Positions 55,885-64,000 of a stretch of 64,000 nucleotides of DNA are shown piece after piece (position 1 is the stretch's first letter; every line of letters starts with the position of its first letter). The stretch lies in the NCBI GenBank assembly GCA_030549175.1, contig JAUKUA010000005.1, positions 4,340,001-4,404,000 on the forward strand. The letters run 5' to 3'. The stretch comes from Lasiosphaeris hirsuta. Its lineage: Eukaryota; Ascomycota; Sordariomycetes; Sordariales; Lasiosphaeriaceae. The position numbers were made by a program, and so were the translations under genes. The notes beneath the pieces are model-generated. The model saw only the letters and a program-made list of their open reading frames with translations, was not told where the DNA came from and did not search any database.

Positions 55885-58800
55885 GGCGTAGTACCAGCTA
55901 TTCGCAGATGTTTTGTTGTAAGGGATGCTTCGTGATGATAGCCTTTGAAGTCTGAGATCGGTGTTAGTTTTATATGCACACACAGTGCACAAGAATGTTG
56001 TAATGTTCGCGCTCCAGAGCCGTGAAGGTATGGCAGAAGGCGATGTGGAATGAAGTGAGGAGAACGTAAGTCGGGGAATGTGGTATTTAATAAAATAAAA
56101 AAAAACATGGTACATCTCACCTGCGCAGTGATGCGGCAGATAAGTAGGCCATATGGGAGTGGATGGTGACAATGGTTGATCTTGCTCAAGGGTATTATTG
56201 TGCCGCGGATCTAGACCGCACAATAGATTGTCGGTCACAACAATAGGAGAACAAAGAGAGTGTGTAGTGACGCCGATAAACGGCGCAATGCTATTGGCTC
56301 CCATGTTTTTTTTTTCCGGCCTTGTTCCCTCACTCGAGGCTCTGCCGTTGGTCTTACAGCGCAATGCGTGACCCAAAGGGGAAAGGGGGAGATGGGTAAG
56401 GGGCAGCCACGGATGGATGGGATGGCACTTACAGTGATGAGAAGGTCCGACGAAGAGCTCCTACGACCAGTCGCAGTAGAGGTCGAAAGTAGCGAACGGA
56501 AATCGGAGTCGGTCAAGAAGTGAAGAGTGTGGTGTCGGCCACGGAAAGGAAGCCAGTCGACTTGGAGAGGAAGCTTCTCTGAGGGGGGGCTGCAACCAGG
56601 GCCGGAGGCATCGAATCTTATATTGCGCATGCAGTCTGGTGTGTCTGGTGTGTCTGGTGTGTGCGGTCTGGTCGAGGCTCGTGTCCATGGTCCGGTGCCC
56701 CTACCGACCCCCGTCCCCGTTTGCCATGTTTCTCCACGCGGCAAGGTGTCTGGCGAGGCCTGGAAGCGCGTGCGATGGTGGCGAGCAACCACGGCCTCAT
56801 GATTGCCATCGCACACACCTGCTGTAACCATGTCGCGATATGAGCCGGGGTGGGGGAGCACTGGCGACTTGTCCCATCCACCCGTGCCAGAGCCGCCGTG
56901 TACCTTGGGCGAGACATATCAGCACGCCGCGGCTGGGTTCAGAGAGTTCACGGGGGCGAGTGGACGGCTATGGGGACTTGGCAGGGAAGCGGTGAATTGG
57001 CACCCAGAGAGGGCAGAAACACGGGGTTCGCCGGCCGCGCAATTGGCTGCGAGCACCAGAGCCTTCAAACAGGCTAGCGACCAGCGCAGCGCAGGTAAAA
57101 TGGCCGCGCCCGGGCACAGGGAACGCATTGCAAAGGCCGCGCAGGGGTAAGCTCTTGACAATGGATACGAACAGCACTGCAATACTGGGGAGTGAATACC
57201 ATCGGACGAAGCCAGTCAAAGAAGCCGCAGGTTCTGGCGGTTGGTACCCAAAGCCCACCAAAACCCACCAGTCGAGAAATCCAGGGGGTCGTCAATGCAT
57301 GCGCCGATCAAGCGACACGACCACAGGCCGTCTCAGGGTCACTGTCTGCCAGGGCAGCCTGCAAAAATAGACGACGCGCTGCGGGAGGCTTGTCCTTTGG
57401 GAAGCTGTGCAAGTTATTGGGCACTTCATCAATTCTTTTCCTGGAAAGAGGTTCGTAATGTGCTAGAAATGGCCAGGAACCGGGAGGAACTGACGTCTGC
57501 TTTCCTCATCCTGCGGAATTTGTGTTGTCGCCTTGGCGGCGGAGAAGGCGCGCCCGGGTGGCGTGCAGATTGCAGATCCCCAAGCCCACCCTGGCTGGCA
57601 CTCACACGGCACTGACGCCCAGCCGTCATCTGGCCCCCAGCACTTGCCAGCCTGGGCGCTTGGGCAATACCTAAATCAGGGCTACAGGGACATCATCAAT
57701 TAACAAGACGTCCATCCCAAATTGCCTGCACTCCTCCAAAAACTCACCTCGTCACCTCAACTTTTTAGTTCCTGGATTTCCTGTCAGCTTCATTTTCCAT
57801 GCGCCGCTGTTTGGCCTCATTTGGCTGCGGGTGACCACATCGCCTCGCCAAATCGGTATTCGTGGTCGCAACTGAGTCGTCGGCCAAATTGCCGATGGCA
57901 GCGATAAGATGCGGCTTGACTCGCTCCTGAGGGGTCGAGAGGCGTGTTTCAAAGCGATGTGGTGGGGGGCCTCGACGAGAGCTTGCCGAGAGCTTGCACG
58001 CCCGTCGACACTAATTGGGAGCGTTTGAGATGGCGTTCCTTGCAGCCGGTTGCGGCACCTGTGTGGCTGTTATTGCTCGATGGTACCTGGGGATACCTCG
58101 ACTCCAGATTTCTCCGCACCAATCGATTGCCGATCGCCACTCCCGTCTCCACGATGGGCCTCTCAGCAAAATGCTACGAAGTTGTTCCACTCCGAGGCAC
58201 CGCTGCGTCTGTAGCCGTATCGTTGGCCTCACTTTCGCTGGCTACCATCAGCCATCCCCAGGTCACGACCTAAAACCCCACAGTGGAACGAGGGCCGGCA
58301 CTTCTCCATCTGCCAGATCTGGCTGACAGCCCAGAGGCCCCATGCCGTGCAACCGCCAGGCCCCTTCGACACGGCACCACGGTCTCCCCTTCATATCCCA
58401 GCTCCTACAGCGACGCCTCCACCCCATTGGACGTGGGAGGCGAAGCAAAGACACTTTATTTCCGGCCGTGCACCGTCTGTCAAGTCAGAGTTGGCCCGGC
58501 ATGGTACCTAAATACAGGCCAACTCTTGCCTCAGATATATTGGCCCGCGCCGCTCCCCTTCTCTCGCTGAGCTGAGACTTTCTCGGCCCAACTCCCCAGT
58601 CTTTCGACCTTTGACTTGACTCTGCCAACTGCTGTCACGTTTCCTCCATGTTCTTCGTCCTACAACCATCACCTGCTCTTCACACGATGACCATATGGCA
58701 TTTTCTCCTGTCCGTCCTTCCTGGCCCTCCTTCGAGACGCGGACCACTTGTGCAACAGTCCAGTATTGTCTTACTTCACCGGTATCGATTCACCATCGTC

Positions 58801-60958
58801 GGCCGCAAACAGATGCAACCTAGAAGCACGCCGCCCGTTCGCGGCGTATAACCCTTTCTGACCTTAGCCCCTGACCCCCTTTGTGAGAAGCTTTGTAGTC
58901 GGGTTACAAACCCGGATTTCGTAAATTAGCCGGTTGCTTCTATGTCCCCTCTGCAGCCCGAGACGAAGGAGCTACGTTGCGGGATCACATAGACTTGGTT
59001 GTGTAGTACCAGTAGGCTACTTCTCGTAGGACCGTCGAGTCCTAGCCAGCGGTTCATTGAGCTTTCTCATTCCGTGTTGTTGGCAGTGGCCGCCTATCAT
59101 TCATGCGTCGCATGCAGGTTCGGCCCCCCTGTGACGACTGGAGAGCCTCGAACAAGCCCCTGGCCCAATCGCCGATGCTTCTTCCAAATGCCTAGACCTG
59201 TCTTCCAACCCCAGCAACGCCGGTCCAGAAACACTTATCTCCCGCCTTGTATTACCGGTACAAGCGTCGATCTTATCACTACCGTCTTTGAAGGGGAAAT
59301 AATTGTCGACGTTTTCAAGTGATCATTTACTCCCAATTAAATATCTCGAGTCATCCCTCATGTGGCGATTCGATCAGCTACCAGTACCAAGCTATTCCTC
59401 CCACAGCACGCGGCACGGGAGGCTCCTCCGACTCCTCCGGCAGTAAAACGCCGCGACGTCCCGTCCCAAAAACGGAGACTGTGTTTCAAGAGATGGGATG
59501 GACGTCAGCGCCCCGTCGAAACACAAACGTTTCCACGTCCACGGCTATATCGTTCTTGTTTCAACACCCTCTGAACGACATCATCGGTGGTAGGTATTCC
59601 GTAAAGTCGCCCCCTTCACTCCGAGTGCGAGGGGATATTTGGCCAAACCTGCTTTTTGAGGATTGCACGCCTAATTACCTTCCAAGCTCGTGGGCAGCTA
59701 TGGTTTCGTTTAGGCTATCTCTGACTTGAGCTCAAGCTGCTGGGGTTTCACCCTGCGGTGGACATCTTGTGGTTACTTACCCCAAACCTACCTTGACCAA
59801 GGAGATGTGTACCTTACTCGGTGGTGACAACTAGCCATTCACCGGGGGGAGGCAACAGGAAAAGGGGAATGGGGGAGGGGGGCGGGACTACAGACTACAG
59901 ACTACAGACTACAGACTACAGGTGTTGGATGGGCATTATCCAGATTTGGAGCTTCAGACATGGCTAAAATCCCCCAGCTACAAACTCCGGCGCGAGCATC
60001 CAACACGCCTTTTCATCCACGAGAACGGCAACCTGAATTTGAGTACCACAAACCGTTTCTCTCTTCCCAACGCTTGCCCCGCTCAAGCCAACAACTCCAA
60101 CAGCAAGTCTCGCCCAACATCAACAAACCAGCAATCACAAGACAGGGAGACGCCGGTTTACACCAGCAACAACACTCAAAATTTCATCAACACGACTAGC
60201 AAGCTAGCCATAACAGTTATATCCTGCCTTTCAGGTCGCCCTGCTCGGCATTCACGCAACTACATACTCTCCACGCGACCGCCATGCCATCAACAAGTAA
60301 GTGCCAACTCAAAACACTAAGCCAAAGTCAAACATGCCACTCTAGATGCTTGAAAAGGAGTCCGACATCAACACCCGCTCGTAATGCAAACAAAAGAGCC
60401 CCAAGTAGAAGGTGCTAACCCCCACCCCAGAGAATGAGACAAACAAATTAACCTAAGCCGGCTCGCACCGTCTCAATCACCAATGTCTCGCGCCATGAAT
60501 ACGTATATGCGTAGGTAAATCAACGACGAGAAAAAAACCAGGGCGCCAACAAGTCAAGCAAACAGCTCTTCCGTCAAGCGCCTCCTAGCCTCGTTTTCTG
60601 CGTTCACCACATGATGCGCGCCCTTTCCACCCTTGCCGATTTCCTTTTTGCCCGCTTTTTTAAAACAACTAAACCAGCCAGCCGAACCCCAAACGTAAGA
60701 AGCCAGGGTACTGTAAAGATCAAAGGAAAGCGCATCATGCAAGGCCGGCTCCCTAGTAAGAGTAGGAGCCTCTAAGTTGAGACTAGCCAGCAATCTCAAC
60801 AACCCAAGTCTCCCGGCGTGTGAAGCGCTTGGCATATGCGATCACCTTGCGGGCAGATAAACCACCAACCCGTAGCGACGACGCCGAAGTTCCTCAGAGT
60901 AGTATTAGCATTACCCAGCCATCAGGCTTTCCCACAGTCGTTGATTTCGGCGTCGCCG
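55885..60958. other. 5-kb gene-poor interval between GH55 and F-box/WD40 genes
   Basis: Includes the GH55 promoter and leader at left and the F-box/WD40 3' region at right. It contains a 9-bp repeat (GTGTCTGGT, about three units at 56634-56665) and a 7-bp repeat at 59887-59921. Long ORFs are lacking. Nothing identifiable as an RNA gene was seen by eye. Confidence 0.5.
59887..59921 (+). repeat. 7-bp tandem repeat, five units
   Basis: Perfect ACTACAG x5. Confidence 0.95.
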
Positions 60959-63341
60959 TTAGATATACCCTCCATCCTCGCCTTTCGATGGTGGCGGGGG
61001 CCGAGGCTGGCTCTCGAGCATATCGATGCCCTTGACGCCCGCCCCAAAGTCCAAGATCAAAATTTTAGGATCCTGCCCCGAGCTGACAATCCTCCGGTAA
61101 TCACTCTTAGCACTGAGCACCCAGCTATTGTGCCACTTGGGAAAGTCCAACAGCGGCTGGCCCGTCTCCATATCCCACACTTTGATGTCCGAGTCGTAGC
61201 TTCCACTGATGAGTCGTCCGGATACGCTGTCCACATGCAGACTCCGCACGAGATTCTCGTGCGCCTTCATCTCGCGGACGCACTCTCCCGTGTTGGCATC
61301 CCAGATGCGGATTACCTTATCATTGCCTGCCGACGCTACATACCGGCCGTCCTCGGTGAACTGACTGCATGCGAGGCCCTTATTGTGTCCCAGAAACTCG
61401 CGGATATTCTTGCCCGTATCAATGTTCCACAACTTGACGCGGAAGTCGCCGCTGCACGAGACAATCGTGTTGCCGCGCATCTGCACTGCGTTGACGGGGC
61501 CGTGGTGCCCGCGCAACTGCTTGAGCAGCGCGCCTGTTGCGCGGTCCCATACGCAAATCGAGATGTCCTTGGAGCAGGTCACAATGTGCTTTTCGTCAAA
61601 TACCAGATCAAGCACTGCTGCACTGTGGTGGCGGAGTCGTCGAACAGGACGGTAGCCGGAGCGGATGTTGTATACGATGCACGTCGAGTCAGAAGAGCCC
61701 GTCACCAAGATCTCGTCGTCGTACTGGAGGCAGAGAATCGAGGCGCTGTGGTGTATCGGGGGGCAGTAAAGGGCCGGTGTCGAGGCATGGGCGCGCACCG
61801 GGCTTCTGGGCTGCCCATCGGCCGGAGGAGTTGCGTCGAGGCCTGGTAGCGTTGCATAATGCGTAGGGTTGCCGCTCTCGTCGTATAGCAAAGGCATAGA
61901 GCAGTCGGTAACAACCTCGGGAGGGCCGATTACCAAGGTACAGGCGTGTGTCTTCATATCCCAAACGCGTATAGTCCTGTCGCGCGATCCTGTGATGATC
62001 TTGGACCTAGAACTCAGTTAGCATGCCGCCGAAGTACGGAACGGAAGTTGCAGTTGCTTACTCATCAAACTGCAGGCAATAGATACTATCTGTGTGTCCG
62101 TTCAAGTACACCGGCCGCGCCTTGCCCTCCTTCCACCTGTTGTCGAGCTCTGCCTTCACCCGGTAAATCTCCTTCCAGTCGTTGGTTGGCTGGACAGTAG
62201 GCACACCCAAGCCGATGCCCGGCTTGACGTTTCCGCTTGTCGCATACGTAGACGTCTTCTCACGCAAGAAGGATTCGCGCCAGATATGCTGGTTTTCGAC
62301 CGCGCGGCGCCAGCTCTGGCTCACGCGGCTTACTGTCGATAGCATTGAAGCGTCGAGCAGGGCAAGGATCTGGATGGCGAGCTCAATCGGGAGCTCGGAG
62401 ATAAAGTCGACCTTGACGATGTCTGTTTCATCGTCGCCCGATGCAGCGCCAATGTCGACGTCCGAGTCAACCTCACTGCTTGGGACATATGCCTCCATTT
62501 CCGAGCTGGTCAGGGCGATCCCAATCCCGCTCTCGTGGTCATCCAGCCCGTCTTCAGCGAGCCAGCCCGGGCGCGGGACTGGCGAGTTCAACACGTATTC
62601 GTATGACTGGAACCCATTGCATGCGTCGGCAGCAGCCTGCCGCGCTGCAGCGCCAGTGCTCCGGGGGATTATTGGTGGCTGCTCGCCGGAGCCGGGTATC
62701 GGGAATGTTGGAGACTCGATAGGGCCGAGATCGAGCTCAAAATTGCACCCGCCATAGCCCGTTGAAAGTAGGCGAGACTGCCGGTGAAAGCTGGTCGCCT
62801 GCCGCAGGCGGTGCCACGTCGACGGGTGAGCCGTCGTCGGTCGAAGGTTCCCGTGGGAAGCGCCGGCGCTAGACGGGGCAGCAAAGTGGGGCCTTTGCTG
62901 GTAGCCTTCGCTGTCGAAGCTCGTCGCGGCTGGGACCGAGGTTCTCCTGTGAACGAATCCCTTGACACCTGAACGAAGCGAGATTGACGCTCGGCGCAGC
63001 ATACCCTTGATGTTGCGATGATGTTCAGGCTTCGAGGACGGCCCGGGGTCGCCATTCGCATCGTCGCTTCTACCGCCAAACCCGTAGCTTTTACACTTCT
63101 CGAGCGACAGGTGGTGCTTCCCCGCATCGGCGTCGTCAAAGAAGGCCGACTTGGGTCGCGCTCGCCACGGCAGTGACATGCTCATGCTCCGCAATCGCAA
63201 CTGGTTCGGGGGGTCAGTTGGAGGATCGTGCTGCGGAGGCACTTGGTTCGCAGTCGTCGAGGAGCCGTCGCCGGCGAAGATAGACTCTTGGGCGGATGCC
63301 CAGTCGCTCATCTGCACAATCCTGCGGACCGGCGTCTCCAT
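60959..63341 (-). CDS. F-box/WD40 protein, beta-TrCP/FWD-1-like SCF receptor
   Basis: Exons 63341-62062 and 62006-60959 encode 775 residues. The first 300 residues are low-complexity (Ser, Pro, Arg). The F-box lies near residues 310-360 (VDFISELPIELAIQILALLDASMLSTVSRVSQSWRRAVENQHIWRESF, interrupted here only by description). The 55-nt intron sits at the start of WD repeat 1 and joins LQFDE to SKIITGSRDRTIRVWD. Six to seven WD blades follow: DDEILVTGSSDSTCIVYN, EKHIVTCSKDISICVWD, GNTIVSCSGDFRVKLWN, YVASAGNDKVIRIWD, GRLISGSYDSDIKVWD and a last degenerate one. Such proteins bring phosphorylated targets to the SCF ubiquitin ligase; Neurospora FWD-1 does so for the clock protein FRQ. Whether this is the FWD-1 orthologue or a related receptor is not settled. 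Confidence 0.85.
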
Positions 63342-64000
63342 TGTTCCTGCGAATACTGAAAGGCGGCAGCGGGCGGAGAGGGCTTTGAGCGGAAGGGTGT
63401 TTGGAAAGAGAGTGGCCCGGGGGGGATCAATTGAAGCCGATGGTGTTTAGTCGCGGGACTTTGATGTCATCGAGCCATCACCGGGATCATGTATGCCACG
63501 CCGTGCAGTAAATGTAAGATCCACTTTGTAGGAAGCCAGGGGCCGGTTTCTCACGGGAATCCCTAGTTTATTTTTTTTTTTCTCTCTTCCCCTCCCTCGC
63601 AGTTCCGGTGGCGTAGGGGCGAGAAGGGGGTTTTCGAGACCCGTCAGCGAATGCGGTTGGCGGCAGCGATTTGCATGCAGGTCTGGCCGTCCGAGAAGGA
63701 GGCGGTGGAGCACTGGAGAAGGAAGCGCTGTTCTCTATGGGCGGTCGCGGCCGGCCAAGGGCGAATAGACGGCCAGAGTCCGGAGACAAAGAGGCCGATT
63801 CGTGGCAGGGCGATCAAGTCCAGGAGGCCGAGTGATCGAGTGGACTCCGAGTCAGTAAAGGCGTCCCGTTCGAGTTCCGTTCTCCTCGACCTGCATGAAG
63901 TGCAAAAACAGACACAAACAACGGGGTCCCGAGAGCGACTGGGGAAGCCGGGAGGCAGGACAACTTAAAAGAGCAGGGTCGGAATCGAGAGCGACAGGCG
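63342..64000. other. Upstream region of the F-box/WD40 gene
   Basis: Promoter and leader on the minus strand, with a T-run near 63570-63580. No gene is seen up to the window end. Confidence 0.5.

Overview
The window looks like nuclear DNA of a filamentous ascomycete, probably a Sordariomycete. Most genes are split by short GT...AG introns (48 to 138 nt). Coding DNA is GC-rich with C or G at third positions. The gene content is fungal: a sulfur-controller F-box/WD40 protein, a GH55 glucanase, a secreted tyrosinase, HET-domain relics, an MIPC-type mannosyltransferase and DUF8021-like secreted proteins. Homopolymer and microsatellite tracts lie between genes. I see no rRNA, tRNA, CRISPR array or intact transposon.

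Layout. 1-6.9 kb: 3' end of a scon-2/sconB-like gene (+), a mitochondrial succinate/fumarate carrier (+) and an epoxide hydrolase (-). 7-11 kb: an accessory patch with direct repeats, an Arg/Ser-rich ORF, a wrecked HET gene and a small Cys-containing hypothetical gene. 12.7-20.7 kb: an acyltransferase-3 membrane protein (-) and an F-box protein (-), separated by 4.7 kb without a recognisable gene. 21.2-22.7 kb: two related small Cys/Lys/Arg-rich ORFs. 22.9-25.8 kb: a secreted tyrosinase (-) and a secreted Cys-rich protein (-). 26.8-27.2 kb: a conserved-looking ORF broken by two single-base losses.

27.7-32.9 kb holds three secretory-pathway genes: an inositolphosphoceramide mannosyltransferase, the GPI-anchor de-N-acetylase (PIG-L/GPI12) and, divergent from it, a nucleotide-sugar transporter. 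33.3-37.2 kb is a gene graveyard: a truncated FSH1-type serine hydrolase abuts one of two frameshifted copies of a multi-membrane-span protein, followed by a possible small secreted protein. 37.3-44.3 kb: a DUF8021-like secreted protein, a second HET pseudogene, an alpha/beta hydrolase, a tautomerase-like protein and an NAD-dependent reductase. 47.3-56 kb: a Myb/SANT-like nuclear protein, an Ap4A phosphorylase, a FIT/SCS3 lipid-droplet protein and a GH55 exo-beta-1,3-glucanase. The right end carries a second F-box/WD40 gene (beta-TrCP/FWD-1-like).

Exon boundaries were set by reading splice sites by eye and checking that frame and family motifs continue across each junction. They are predictions without transcript support. 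No complete new multi-gene system is evident. The best leads are the decayed accessory islands, the paired Cys-rich mini-genes, two small secreted proteins and the diverged repeats listed under findings.
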